64,000 nucleotides of DNA from an uncultured Prevotellaceae bacterium (lineage in GTDB: Bacteria; Bacteroidota; Bacteroidia; Bacteroidales; Bacteroidaceae). The DNA lies in contig CACXIP010000017.1 of the NCBI GenBank assembly GCA_902767775.1, positions 26,766 to 90,765 of the forward strand, given 5' to 3'. Below the pieces are notes generated by a model. The model had not been told where the DNA came from. It searched no databases and saw only the letters and a program-made list of their open reading frames with translations. This document shows, one piece after another, positions 51,698-60,858 of the stretch (positions are counted from its first letter, which is position 1; each line of letters begins with the position of its first letter). The translations under genes and the position numbers were made by a program.

Positions 51698-51732
51698 TGC
51701 CCGCCGAGCACCTGCCTGGCGGGCATTTTTAT
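51698..51732 (+). terminator. Intrinsic terminator
   Basis: TGCCCGCC (51698-51705) pairs with GGCGGGCA (51718-51725), 12-base loop, followed by TTTTTATTTT. It ends the transcript of the CBM-like gene 22 bases after its stop. Confidence 0.85.
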
Positions 51733-51777
51733 TTTCGATGCCAATTATCATTTGAAATTAACAAAAATTATTAAACA

Positions 51778-51812
51778 TTTGTCGCTGTTTCCTTGAAATT
51801 GAAGTAATTTTG
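51778..51812 (+). promoter_or_regulatory. Candidate promoter of hppA
   Basis: TTTG (51778-51781) and TAATTTTG (51805-51812), 23-base spacer. The -7 box is a full match; spacing is wide. The ATG follows 39 bases downstream. Confidence 0.45.
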
Positions 51813-51851
51813 TAGGCAGAGAGAAACATTTTTTATTTATTTGTCACTGTT

Positions 51852-54056
51852 ATGAATATTCCTTCAGTATTTTGGTTAGTCCCCATTGCCTCGGTGTGCG
51901 CATTGGGTATGGCATGGTATTTCTTCAAGCAGATGATGCGTGAGGAAGAAGGCACACCCCGTATGGCAGAAATTGCCGAGTATGTGCGCCGTGGTGCGAT
52001 GGCCTACCTCAAGCAGCAGTACCGCGTGGTGCTCATCGTGTTCATCGTCCTTGCCCTGATATTCTCGTTCATGGCATACGTGCTTCATGTGCAGAATCCC
52101 TGGGTGCCATTTGCCTTCCTCACCGGCGGTTTCTTCAGCGGACTGGCAGGCTTCTTCGGTATGAAGACGGCGACATACGCCTCCGCCCGTACTGCCAACG
52201 CAGCTCGCCACAGCATGGACCGCGGTCTCCGCGTCGCTTTCCGCAGCGGTGCCGTGATGGGTTTGGTGGTGGTAGGCCTCGGTCTGCTCGACATTGCCCT
52301 GTGGTTCATTGTCCTCAATGCCGTCTATCACGGCGACGCCAAGATGCTGATTATCATCACCACCACGATGCTGACCTTCGGTATGGGTGCATCGACACAG
52401 GCCCTCTTTGCCCGTGTGGGCGGCGGTATATATACTAAGGCTGCCGATGTGGGTGCCGACCTTGTGGGCAAGGTGGAAGCCAACATCCCAGAGGATGACC
52501 CCCGCAACCCTGCCACCATTGCTGACAATGTGGGTGACAATGTAGGTGACGTAGCCGGCATGGGTGCCGACCTTTATGAGAGCTACTGTGGCAGTATCCT
52601 CTCTACGGCTGCCCTTGGCGCCACCGCCTTCGCGATGAACCCCGACATGCAGATGCGAGCCGTCATTGCTCCTATGATTATCGCCGCCGTGGGCATCTTC
52701 CTGTCCATTTTCGGTATCTTCCTCGTCCGCACCAAGGAGGGAGCGACGATGAAGGACCTGCTCCACTCCTTAGGCGTGGGCACCAATGCATCTGCCATCC
52801 TCATCGCCATCGCCTCTTTCGTCATCCTCTACCTCTTGGGTATTGAGAACTGGGTGGGCGTCTCCTTCTCAGTGGTGACAGGCCTTGTGGCTGGTGTGAT
52901 TATCGGCCAAGGAACTGAATACTACACTTCGCACAGTTACAAACCGACCCAGAAGATAGCAGAGTCGTCACAGACGGGTGCTGCCACCGTCATCATCAAG
53001 GGTATCGGCACCGGTATGATTTCCACTATGGTCCCTGTGGTGACCATTTCCGTCGCCATCCTGCTGAGTTACCTCTGTGCCAACGGCTTTAGCCTAAGCA
53101 TGGATTCAGTAAGCATGTCGCATGGTCTTTACGGCATCGGCATCGCCGCTGTCGGTATGCTCTCTACCCTCGGCATCACCCTTGCCACCGACGCTTATGG
53201 TCCTATCGCAGACAATGCCGGAGGCAATGCCGAGATGAGCGAGCTGGAACCCGAGGTACGCAAGCGTACTGATGCCCTTGATGCCCTTGGCAACACCACT
53301 GCCGCCACCGGCAAGGGCTTCGCTATCGGTTCGGCAGCCCTCACCGCCCTCGCCCTCCTCGCTTCCTATGTGGAAGAGGTGAAAATTGCCATGGAGCGCA
53401 CTGTGGATGCTGCCGGCAACTTCGTGTCGGACACCTATGGAGCCATCAACCCCACCACTGCCGACATTGCGCAGTTTATGGACTATTTCCAGGTCAACCT
53501 GATGAACCCGAAAGTGCTTGTCGGCGCCTTCATCGGCGGTATGGCAGCCTTCCTGTTCTGCGGTCTGACAATGGGAGCAGTAGGTCGCGCCGCCCAATCG
53601 ATGGTCGAGGAGGTGCGCCGTCAGTTCCGTGAGATCAAGGGCATTCTTGAAGGCAAGGGAACTCCCGATTACAGCCGTTGTGTGGAAATCTCCACCCGCA
53701 GTGCCCAACAGGAGATGATATTCCCATCGCTGCTCGCCATAGCCATTCCTATCGTCGTGGGTGTTGCCCTTGGTGTGGCAGGTGTCATGGGACTCCTCGT
53801 CGGCGGTCTGACAGCCGGTTTTACCTTGGCTGTGTTCATGGCCAACTCAGGCGGTGCCTGGGACAATGCCAAGAAGATGGTCGAGGAAGGAAACTTCGGC
53901 GGCAAAGGCTCTGCCTGCCACAAGGCAACCATCGTGGGTGACACTGTTGGCGACCCCTTCAAAGACACCTCTGGACCGAGCCTCAACATCCTCATCAAAC
54001 TGATGTCGATGGTGAGCATCGTGATGGCCGGTCTGACAATTGCTTGTGGAATGTAA
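51852..54056 (+). CDS. hppA: Ion-translocating membrane pyrophosphatase
   Basis: A 734-residue inner-membrane pump that hydrolyses pyrophosphate and moves H+ or Na+ outward. About 16 helices are predicted. The active-site block shows ADVGADLVGKVEANIPEDDP then NVGDNVGDVAGMGADLYESY, and a second acidic block is DNAGGNAEMSELEPEVRKRT. In the sequence GNTTAATGKGFAIG the diagnostic position is Ala followed three residues on by Gly, the pattern of K+-dependent enzymes; many of those pump Na+. This would let the cell recover energy from biosynthetic pyrophosphate and build an ion gradient. The K+-dependence is read from motif only. Confidence 0.95.
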   Translation: MNIPSVFWLVPIASVCALGMAWYFFKQMMREEEGTPRMAEIAEYVRRGAMAYLKQQYRVVLIVFIVLALIFSFMAYVLHVQNPWVPFAFLTGGFFSGLAGFFGMKTATYASARTANAARHSMDRGLRVAFRSGAVMGLVVVGLGLLDIALWFIVLNAVYHGDAKMLIIITTTMLTFGMGASTQALFARVGGGIYTKAADVGADLVGKVEANIPEDDPRNPATIADNVGDNVGDVAGMGADLYESYCGSILSTAALGATAFAMNPDMQMRAVIAPMIIAAVGIFLSIFGIFLVRTKEGATMKDLLHSLGVGTNASAILIAIASFVILYLLGIENWVGVSFSVVTGLVAGVIIGQGTEYYTSHSYKPTQKIAESSQTGAATVIIKGIGTGMISTMVPVVTISVAILLSYLCANGFSLSMDSVSMSHGLYGIGIAAVGMLSTLGITLATDAYGPIADNAGGNAEMSELEPEVRKRTDALDALGNTTAATGKGFAIGSAALTALALLASYVEEVKIAMERTVDAAGNFVSDTYGAINPTTADIAQFMDYFQVNLMNPKVLVGAFIGGMAAFLFCGLTMGAVGRAAQSMVEEVRRQFREIKGILEGKGTPDYSRCVEISTRSAQQEMIFPSLLAIAIPIVVGVALGVAGVMGLLVGGLTAGFTLAVFMANSGGAWDNAKKMVEEGNFGGKGSACHKATIVGDTVGDPFKDTSGPSLNILIKLMSMVSIVMAGLTIACGM

Positions 54057-54070
54057 AAACCCCTCCCCTG

Positions 54071-54089
54071 CCCTCCCCCAAGGGGAGGG
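54071..54089. repeat. C-rich/G-rich palindrome after hppA
   Basis: CCCTCCCC (54071-54078) and GGGGAGGG (54082-54089) form an 8-bp stem with a 3-base loop. There is no T-run, so it is not a standard terminator. Such CCCTCCCC/GGGGAGGG elements recur in Bacteroidetes genomes and this is likely a dispersed repeat. Confidence 0.55.
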
Positions 54090-54281
54090 AGATGGGGGGC
54101 ATGGGATTCGAATACCGCTTTTTAATAAAAGTTAACTATTCTGCATCCATTTTTATGCATAATAATTGTAATTTTGCAGCGATTTAGCAAACAAAACGTC
54201 ATTTATTTCGTTCAAAATCCCTGATATAGAGAGTTTTCGGACAATCATCATCAGTTGAAAAGGACATAAAATCTGCAGAAC

Positions 54282-54551
54282 ATGAGCAATCCCGACGAGC
54301 ATAGAAGCAGTTCTACTTCCAGTAGTTCTTCTTCAGAGCATCATCACCATCATCACCATCACCATAGCAGCAAGAAAAAGAAGCACATGGACGACTCCGA
54401 CCGTTTCAAACGGAGAGGATTGTCATCCATCAAGCGCAGGCAGATTCTTGGAAAGATTACCTATTGGGTCTTGGTGCTGATTGCATTGGGCATTATTCTT
54501 GCCATGATTTATACTTACCATTACACTTCCCCGAAGCACTATGTAGGGTAA
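54282..54551 (+). CDS. Small Ser/His-run single-pass membrane protein
   Basis: An 89-residue protein with three zones: a Ser-rich stretch (residues 8-18), nine consecutive His (20-28) followed by SSKKKKH, and one membrane helix (about 60-80, YWVLVLIALGIILAMIY) near the C-terminus. The basic segment before the helix suggests the N-terminus faces the cytoplasm. The His run could bind Ni2+, Zn2+ or Co2+, but that is inference. The ATG lies 106 bases after a TAATTTTG (54169-54176), a likely -7 box. A strong terminator follows at 54571. I do not recognise the family. Confidence 0.7.
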   Translation: MSNPDEHRSSSTSSSSSSEHHHHHHHHHSSKKKKHMDDSDRFKRRGLSSIKRRQILGKITYWVLVLIALGIILAMIYTYHYTSPKHYVG

Positions 54552-54570
54552 GCATGGTCAGAGAGCCAGG

Positions 54571-54616
54571 AGTCCCCAGCCTTCTATCTGAGAAGACTGG
54601 GGACTCTTTTTGTCTT
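54571..54616 (+). terminator. Intrinsic terminator after the Ser/His-run gene
   Basis: AGTCCCCAG (54571-54579) pairs with CTGGGGACT (54597-54605), followed by TTTTTGTCTTTTT. The stem is 9 bp with a 17-base loop. It stands between converging genes. Confidence 0.8.
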
Positions 54617-54617
54617 T

Positions 54618-55718
54618 TTATTCAACTACGAGAAAATACCGCCCATTCTCATATCTGATGGCCATCAAATGGTATTTTCCCTTAGTACGTCTCTCCACGT
54701 GAAGAGCAACATGCCCCATGGTGCAACGAAGGTTGACCTCCACACATGGATGGACATATATCCCACTGGATGCCCGCACCAACATCATGTCCACCCCCAC
54801 CGGTCCATTGAAAAGTCTGTCATCACCCCCATTCTGCTGGTTGTCTCTCTTTGTCTGCACATCCAACCATTGACTGATGCGGCGGGTCATTTCGAGTAAG
54901 GTTTGGCGGCTGACATGCTCTTCCAGCATAGCGCGCTTGACATGCTCGGAAGCCAACAGATTGCCTGTGTATGCCGCCCCTGCATTGTTGAAGACGGAGA
55001 TGCCGTCAAATGCCACAGCATGGTCTTCTCTCAGCGAAAACTCCAGCGCGAAATTGAGCACACAATCATAGTATGGTTCTACGATGACCGACTTCTGCTG
55101 TTCAATAACATGCCTAATGAATCCCTCCTCGCTTGCCGTGAGCGACCCCTCGATGAAGCGCACGCCTCTTCCGCTGCTGCTCCACGGTGCCTTGACCACC
55201 GCCTTATTCCATTGCCGCATCAGAACCTTTGCGTCATCGAGGCTGTCCACGCTTTTTCGCATCCCGATGACCTGTGGTTGGGATTTCACCATCTCATCAA
55301 GCAAACCAATCGTACTTGCCCTGTGCGAAAGACTGCGTATCTTCACCAAATCCTCAGCAGTCGGCATCAGTCTTTCGTTCAATCCTATCCGAAGCAACTG
55401 GGTGCGCACATCCTCATCCCATCCCCACGGACAGCATTTCAAGAGATGTTTCTCCTTCTCCGGCATCCGGCCGATTTCTTCGGGTGACACCCACCGCACA
55501 TCGGGCAGGTATTCAGAGAAGGGGGCTGCAGCCTGTTGCGCCGCTTCCACATCATCCACCATCACCCAATCGCCATCCTCAGCCATGAAAGCAGGGATGA
55601 ACCCCAGGTCGTGCCTAAGCAGCCGCGCCGCCCTTGGTGGAGTCAGTCCTCCACCCCGCTTTTCCCAAGCGAGCACCAAGTCGTGCTCAGGATTGAAAAC
55701 GAACAGCCGTTTGACCAT
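54618..55718 (-). CDS. ATP-grasp-like protein of unknown function
   Basis: A 366-residue cytoplasmic protein. VVKAPWSSSGRGVRFIEGSL (about residues 181-200) fits the ATP-grasp phosphate-binding loop, and VEVNLRCTMGH near residue 330 fits the metal-binding Glu-x-Asn of that fold. KSVIVEPYYDCVLNFALEFS lies between them. The N-terminal MVKRLFVFNPEHDLVLAWEK is distinctive. ATP-grasp enzymes join a carboxylate to an amine or thiol; substrates here are unknown. The ATG at 55718 was chosen over a GTG at 55724. A minus-strand promoter (55735-55766) lies directly upstream. Confidence 0.72.
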   Translation of the reverse strand: MVKRLFVFNPEHDLVLAWEKRGGGLTPPRAARLLRHDLGFIPAFMAEDGDWVMVDDVEAAQQAAAPFSEYLPDVRWVSPEEIGRMPEKEKHLLKCCPWGWDEDVRTQLLRIGLNERLMPTAEDLVKIRSLSHRASTIGLLDEMVKSQPQVIGMRKSVDSLDDAKVLMRQWNKAVVKAPWSSSGRGVRFIEGSLTASEEGFIRHVIEQQKSVIVEPYYDCVLNFALEFSLREDHAVAFDGISVFNNAGAAYTGNLLASEHVKRAMLEEHVSRQTLLEMTRRISQWLDVQTKRDNQQNGGDDRLFNGPVGVDMMLVRASSGIYVHPCVEVNLRCTMGHVALHVERRTKGKYHLMAIRYENGRYFLVVE

Positions 55719-55734
55719 TATCACGTTTTTGACA

Positions 55735-55803
55735 CAAAAATAGAAAATTTTCTCATTATTTGCAAACTACACTTTGCAAATTAGGAAAAAAAGCGTATCT
55801 TTG
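55735..55803. promoter_or_regulatory. Back-to-back divergent promoters
   Basis: Minus strand: TTTG (55763-55766), 20-base spacer, TATTTTTG (55735-55742), for the ATP-grasp-like gene. Plus strand: TTTG (55773-55776), 19-base spacer, TATCTTTG (55796-55803), for the ATPase at 55864. The two -33 boxes are only six bases apart. Confidence 0.65.
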
Positions 55804-55863
55804 CAAATCATTTACAGTGATAGAGGGCGAGAAAACCCGGCGCATTGAAAACAAATCAACAAA

Positions 55864-57051
55864 ATGGAGGCTTTTTTCCGCACACACACCTACCTGGTAG
55901 AGCACACCCATGCTCCGGTTAGGCGTGGCTTGATGGATGAGATAGACTGGAACGACCGTCTCATCGGCATCAAGGGCACTCGCGGTGTGGGCAAGACTAC
56001 CTTTTTGCTGCAATATGCCAAGGAGAACTTCGACACGCGCGACAAGCAATGCCTGTATGTGAACATGAACAATTTCTACTTCCAGGAGAAGGGCATTGAT
56101 GAGTTCGCAGGTGAGTTTTACCGCCATGGCGGCAAGGTGCTGCTGGTGGACCAAGTGTTCAAGCAGCAGAACTGGAGCAAAGGTCTCCGCAAATGCTATG
56201 ACAGTTATCCCGACCTAAAAATCATCTTTACAGGTTCGAGCGTGATGCGCCTGAAGGAAGAGAACCCCGAACTGAACGGCATCGTGAAGAGTTACAACCT
56301 GCGCGGCTTCTCCTTCCGCGAGTTTCTCAACCTGATGACAGGCAACAATTTCCGTCCCTATACACTTGATGAGATACTCGCCGACCATGAGCACATCATC
56401 AAGCAGATATTGCCCAAGGCACGTCCACAGGAGTATTTCCAGGACTATGTCCATCACGGGTTCTATCCCTTCTTCCAGGAGCGCCGCAACTATTCGGAGA
56501 ATCTCCTGAAGACAATGAACATGATGACCGAAGTGGACATCCTGCTCATCAAGCAGATAGAACTGAAATACCTCACCCGCATCAAGCGCCTGTTCTACGA
56601 CCTCGCCGTTGATGGTCCGAAGGCACCCAATATCAGCAAATTGGCCAACGACATCGACACCAGCCGTGCCACGGTGATGAACTACATCAAATATCTTGCC
56701 GATGCCCGCCTCATCAACATGATTTACCCCTACGGCCAGTCATTCCCCAAGAAACCATCTAAAGTGATGCTCCACAACTCCAACCTGATGTATGCCATCT
56801 ATCCGAGCCGTGTGGAGCAACAGGATGTGATGGAGACATTCTTCGTCAACTCCATTTGGAAGGACCACAAGGTGAACCAAGCAGGTCATGACAGCACATA
56901 TTTGGTGGACGGCCATCTGAAGTTCCGCATTTGCGACGCCTCACAGAGCAGCCGCATGCGCCTCTCTCCCGACACGCTTTATGCCCGCTATAACACCGAG
57001 GTGGGCAAAGGCAACCAAATCCCCCTGTGGCTGTTGGGATTCCTTTACTGA
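55864..57051 (+). CDS. AAA_14/DUF4143-type ATPase
   Basis: A 395-residue protein of the archaeal/bacterial ATPase family with an AAA_14 N-terminal domain and a DUF4143-like C-terminal part. Walker A is GIKGTRGVGKTTFLLQY (about 39-55), and sensor 1 is KIIFTGSSVMRL. A winged-helix-like region (NISKLANDIDTSRATVMNYI) is near residue 260. The Walker B segment reads KVLLVDQVFK where most relatives have D-E, so the usual catalytic Glu is a Gln. The role of this family is poorly known; some act with toxin or mobile genes, but no such neighbour is present. Confidence 0.82.
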   Translation: MEAFFRTHTYLVEHTHAPVRRGLMDEIDWNDRLIGIKGTRGVGKTTFLLQYAKENFDTRDKQCLYVNMNNFYFQEKGIDEFAGEFYRHGGKVLLVDQVFKQQNWSKGLRKCYDSYPDLKIIFTGSSVMRLKEENPELNGIVKSYNLRGFSFREFLNLMTGNNFRPYTLDEILADHEHIIKQILPKARPQEYFQDYVHHGFYPFFQERRNYSENLLKTMNMMTEVDILLIKQIELKYLTRIKRLFYDLAVDGPKAPNISKLANDIDTSRATVMNYIKYLADARLINMIYPYGQSFPKKPSKVMLHNSNLMYAIYPSRVEQQDVMETFFVNSIWKDHKVNQAGHDSTYLVDGHLKFRICDASQSSRMRLSPDTLYARYNTEVGKGNQIPLWLLGFLY

Positions 57052-57106
57052 CAACAACGTATTAACGATCATTCTACATTATACTCTTATTTATTTCTAA
57101 AAAACA

Positions 57107-60100
57107 ATGGCAAAAGAAAAGAAATTTATCACATGTGATGGTAATGAGGCAGCTGCGCATATCAGTTATATGTTCAGCGAGGTAGCCGCTATTTACCCGA
57201 TCACCCCGTCATCTCCTATGGCGGAGCATGTTGACGAGTGGGCAGCCCGTGGTCGCAAGAACCTCTGGGGCCAGACCGTATCGGTGCAGGAGATGCAGTC
57301 GGAGGCAGGTGCCGCCGGTGCTGTGCACGGTTCACTGCAGGCCGGTGCCCTGACCACCACGTTCACCGCCTCTCAGGGTCTTCTGCTGATGATTCCCAAC
57401 ATGTACAAGATTGCCGGTGAGTTGCTTCCCTGCGTGTTCGACGTGTCGGCCCGCACCCTGGCATCCCACTCCCTCTGTATCTTCGGTGACCACCAGGACG
57501 TGATGGCATGCCGCCAGACCGGTTTCGCCATGCTCTGCGAGGGCAGTGTACAGGAAGTGATGGACCTTACCGCCGTCGCCCACCTGGCATCTCTGAAGAC
57601 CTGCGTGCCGTTCATCAACTTCTTCGACGGTTTCCGCACCTCTCATGAGTACCACAAGATTGAGCGTCTTGACAACGAGGACATCCTCCCGCTGGTCGAC
57701 GAGGCCGACATCAAGCGTTTCCGTGACCGCGCCCTCACTCCTGAGCGCCCTGTCACCCGTGGTACCGCTGAGAACCCCGAGACCTTCTTCACCCACCGCG
57801 AGGCCTGCAACAGCTACTACGACGCAGTGCCCGAGGTTGTGGAGGAATATCTCGGCAAGATCAGTGCCATCACCGGTCGTGAGTATCACCTCTTCTCCTA
57901 CTACGGAGCCGAGGATGCCGACCGCATCATCATCCTGATGGGTTCTGCCAGCGACGCAGCCCGCGAGGCTATCGACCATCTGAACGCCAACGGTGAGAAG
58001 GTGGGTATGATCAGCGTACACCTCTATCGTCCATTCAGCGTGAAGCACCTGCTCGCCGCCGTTCCCAAGACTGTGAAGAGGATTGCCGTGCTCGACCGCA
58101 CCAAGGAGCCGGGAGCAGAGGGCGAGCCGCTCTACATGGATGTGAAGACAGCCTACTACGACGTGGAAGACCGTCCGCTTATCGTTGGCGGCCGCTACGG
58201 TCTGGGTTCACACGACACCACTCCAGCACAGATTATCTCTGTGTTCAACAACCTGGCTATGCCAGAGCCGAAGGACCAGTTCACCATCGGTATCGTTGAC
58301 GACGTGACCTTCACCTCGCTCCCCGTCGTTCCCGAGATTGCCCTCGGCGGCAAGAGCATGTTCCAAGCCAAGTTCTATGGCCTTGGAGCTGACGGCACCG
58401 TAGGAGCCAACAAGAACTCAGTGAAGATTATCGGTGACAACACCGACAAGTATTGCCAGGCCTACTTCTCGTATGACTCGAAGAAGTCGGGTGGCTTCAC
58501 CTGCTCCCACCTGCGTTTCGGCGACGAGCCCATCCGTTCTACTTATCTGGTCACCACGCCTAACTTCGTGGCATGCCACGTGCAGGCCTACCTGCATATG
58601 TATGACGTGACCCGTGGTCTGCAGAAGAACGGCACCTTCCTGCTGAACACCATCTTTGAGGGTGAGGAACTTGCCCGCTTCATGCCCAACAAGGTGAAGC
58701 GCTACTTCGCAGAGAACAACATCACCGTCTATACCATCAACGCCACGAAGATTGCCCAGGAGATTGGTCTTGGCAACCGCACGAACACCATTCTGCAGTC
58801 GGCATTCTTCCGCATCACCCAGGTGATTCCTGAGGAGCTCGCTGTGGAGCAGATGAAGAAGTTCATCGTCAAGTCGTATGGCTCGAAGGGCGAGGATGTG
58901 GTGAACAAGAACTATGCAGCCGTTGACCGCGGCGGTGAGTACAAGCAGTTTGTGGTTGACCCCGCATGGGCAAGCCTTCCCGACGACCCCGTGGTGGAGG
59001 ATGATGCTCCCGCTTTCGTCAAGGAAGTGGTGCGCCCCATCAACGCACAGGCCGGCGACCTGCTGCCCGTCAGCGCATTCACCAAGTTCGGCACCACCGA
59101 CGGTTCATGGGAGTCTGGCACCGCCGCTTACGAGAAGCGTGGTGTGGAGGCTTTCGTTCCCGCATGGAATCCTGAGAACTGTATCCAGTGTAACCAGTGT
59201 GCCTATATCTGTCCTCACGCAGCCATCCGTCCGTTTGTGCTGACTGACGAGGAACTGTCTGGCTTCGAAGGTCTGAACGCCATCGAGATGAAGGCTCCCG
59301 CCGCTATGAAGGGCATGCACTTCGTCATCGAGCCGAGTGTCCTCGACTGTCTGGGTTGCGGCAACTGCGCCGACATCTGCCCGGGTCATCCGAAGAAGGG
59401 CAAGGCTCTCACGATGGTTCCGTTCAATCCCGATGCAGCCGACATGAAGAAGATGGCAGCCGACTGGGACAAGCTCGTGAAGGTTCCCAGCAAGCAGCAT
59501 CTGGTCGACATCCGCACCAATGTGAAGAACAGCCAGTTTGCCCAGCCGCTCTTTGAGTTCTCGGGTGCCTGCGCCGGTTGCGGTGAGACTCCTTATGTGA
59601 AGCTCATCTCCCAGCTCTTCGGTGACCGTCAGATGATTGCCAACGCCACAGGTTGCTCATCCATCTATTCTGCCTCCATCCCCTCAACTCCTTACACAAA
59701 GAACGAAAAGGGACAGGGTCCTGTGTTCAACAACTCCCTGTTTGAGGACTTCTGCGAGTTTGGTCTCGGTATGGCTCTCGGCGTGAAGAAGATGAAGGAG
59801 CGCATTGCCAAGCTGCTCTGTGAGGCATGCGAGAAGTGCGATGTCACTCCCGAGTACAAGGCTCTGGCAGAGGAGTGGATTGCCAACTGCGATGACGCTG
59901 ACAAGACAAAGGAGATTGCTCCGAAACTGCGTGCTGAGATTGCTGCCTGCGCCGCCAAGGGTTGCGAAATCTGCAAGGAACTGCAGACCCTCGACCACTA
60001 TCTGGTGAAGCGCTCACAGTGGATTATCGGTGGTGACGGTGCTTCCTATGATATCGGCTACGGTGGTCTCGACCACGTGATTGCCAGCGGCGAGGATGTG

Positions 60101-60679
60101 AACATCCTGGTGCTCGACACCGAGGTGTACTCCAACACCGGCGGTCAGGCATCCAAGGCTACCCCGCTCGGCGCCATCGCACAGTTTGCCGCTCAGGGCA
60201 AGCGCATCCGCAAGAAGGACCTGGGCATGATTGCCACCACCTACGGCTATGTCTATGTAGCACAGATTGCCATGGGTGCCGACCACGCACAGTGTCTGAA
60301 GGCCATCCGCGAGGCTGAGGCTTGGCACGGTCCGTCAATCATCATCGCCTACGCTCCGTGTATCAACCACGGCCTGAAGGCAAAGGGCGGCATGGGCAAG
60401 AGCCAGGCAGAGGAGAAGCGCGCTGTGGAGTGCGGTTACTGGCACCTCTGGCGCTTCAACCCCGCCCTCATCGAGGAGAACAAGAACCCATTCTCTCTGG
60501 ACTCCAAGGAGCCCGACTGGAGCAAGTTCCACGACTTCCTCTTGGGTGAGGTGCGTTACCTCTCTGTCAAGAAGGCTTATCCCAACGAGGCAGAGGAGCT
60601 CTTCGCCGAGGCACAGCGCATGGCACAGATCCGCTACAAGACCTATGTGCGCAAGACACAGGAGAATTGGGAGGAATAA
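57107..60679 (+). CDS. nifJ: Pyruvate:ferredoxin (flavodoxin) oxidoreductase, fused homodimeric type
   Basis: A 1190-residue enzyme that oxidises pyruvate to acetyl-CoA and CO2 and reduces ferredoxin or flavodoxin. It is the central fermentation step in such anaerobes. Domains in order: pyruvate/TPP Pyr domain (YPITPSSPMAEHVDEWAARG, about 28-47), domain II, the gamma domain, and a 2[4Fe-4S] ferredoxin domain with CIQCNQCAYICPHAAIRP (about 692) and CLGCGNCADICPGHPKKG. The C-terminal TPP domain has CAGCGETPYVK and GDGASYDIGYGG with NTGGQASKATP. Length matches fused PFORs. Codon use is strongly biased, as expected for a highly expressed gene. A terminator follows directly. Confidence 0.97.
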   Translation: MAKEKKFITCDGNEAAAHISYMFSEVAAIYPITPSSPMAEHVDEWAARGRKNLWGQTVSVQEMQSEAGAAGAVHGSLQAGALTTTFTASQGLLLMIPNMYKIAGELLPCVFDVSARTLASHSLCIFGDHQDVMACRQTGFAMLCEGSVQEVMDLTAVAHLASLKTCVPFINFFDGFRTSHEYHKIERLDNEDILPLVDEADIKRFRDRALTPERPVTRGTAENPETFFTHREACNSYYDAVPEVVEEYLGKISAITGREYHLFSYYGAEDADRIIILMGSASDAAREAIDHLNANGEKVGMISVHLYRPFSVKHLLAAVPKTVKRIAVLDRTKEPGAEGEPLYMDVKTAYYDVEDRPLIVGGRYGLGSHDTTPAQIISVFNNLAMPEPKDQFTIGIVDDVTFTSLPVVPEIALGGKSMFQAKFYGLGADGTVGANKNSVKIIGDNTDKYCQAYFSYDSKKSGGFTCSHLRFGDEPIRSTYLVTTPNFVACHVQAYLHMYDVTRGLQKNGTFLLNTIFEGEELARFMPNKVKRYFAENNITVYTINATKIAQEIGLGNRTNTILQSAFFRITQVIPEELAVEQMKKFIVKSYGSKGEDVVNKNYAAVDRGGEYKQFVVDPAWASLPDDPVVEDDAPAFVKEVVRPINAQAGDLLPVSAFTKFGTTDGSWESGTAAYEKRGVEAFVPAWNPENCIQCNQCAYICPHAAIRPFVLTDEELSGFEGLNAIEMKAPAAMKGMHFVIEPSVLDCLGCGNCADICPGHPKKGKALTMVPFNPDAADMKKMAADWDKLVKVPSKQHLVDIRTNVKNSQFAQPLFEFSGACAGCGETPYVKLISQLFGDRQMIANATGCSSIYSASIPSTPYTKNEKGQGPVFNNSLFEDFCEFGLGMALGVKKMKERIAKLLCEACEKCDVTPEYKALAEEWIANCDDADKTKEIAPKLRAEIAACAAKGCEICKELQTLDHYLVKRSQWIIGGDGASYDIGYGGLDHVIASGEDVNILVLDTEVYSNTGGQASKATPLGAIAQFAAQGKRIRKKDLGMIATTYGYVYVAQIAMGADHAQCLKAIREAEAWHGPSIIIAYAPCINHGLKAKGGMGKSQAEEKRAVECGYWHLWRFNPALIEENKNPFSLDSKEPDWSKFHDFLLGEVRYLSVKKAYPNEAEELFAEAQRMAQIRYKTYVRKTQENWEE

Positions 60680-60712
60680 GCAAAATAATCCCTTTTCACC
60701 TTATTAATATTA

Positions 60713-60749
60713 AGTCCCGCCAAGTTTATTTTTGGCGGGACTTTTTTTG
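60713..60749 (+). terminator. Intrinsic terminator of the PFOR gene
   Basis: AGTCCCGCCA (60713-60722) pairs with TGGCGGGACT (60733-60742) across a 10-base loop, followed by TTTTTT. The stem is perfect. Confidence 0.9.
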
Positions 60750-60858
60750 ATGATATTTTTTAACTTAAAAAAATCAAACAAATGTAACATCGGAACATTT
60801 TAATATCTACTTTTGTGCCCGAGAATTAACTTATTGTTTTACTAAACACTTATCAAAA

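Noticed and set aside
51876-52766. A 296-codon minus-strand open frame
   Set aside because: Antisense to hppA, whose motifs are complete; His/Gly/Thr-rich shadow composition.
54071-54089. GC-rich hairpin after hppA as its terminator
   Set aside because: No T-run follows the stem on either strand; treated as a repeat.
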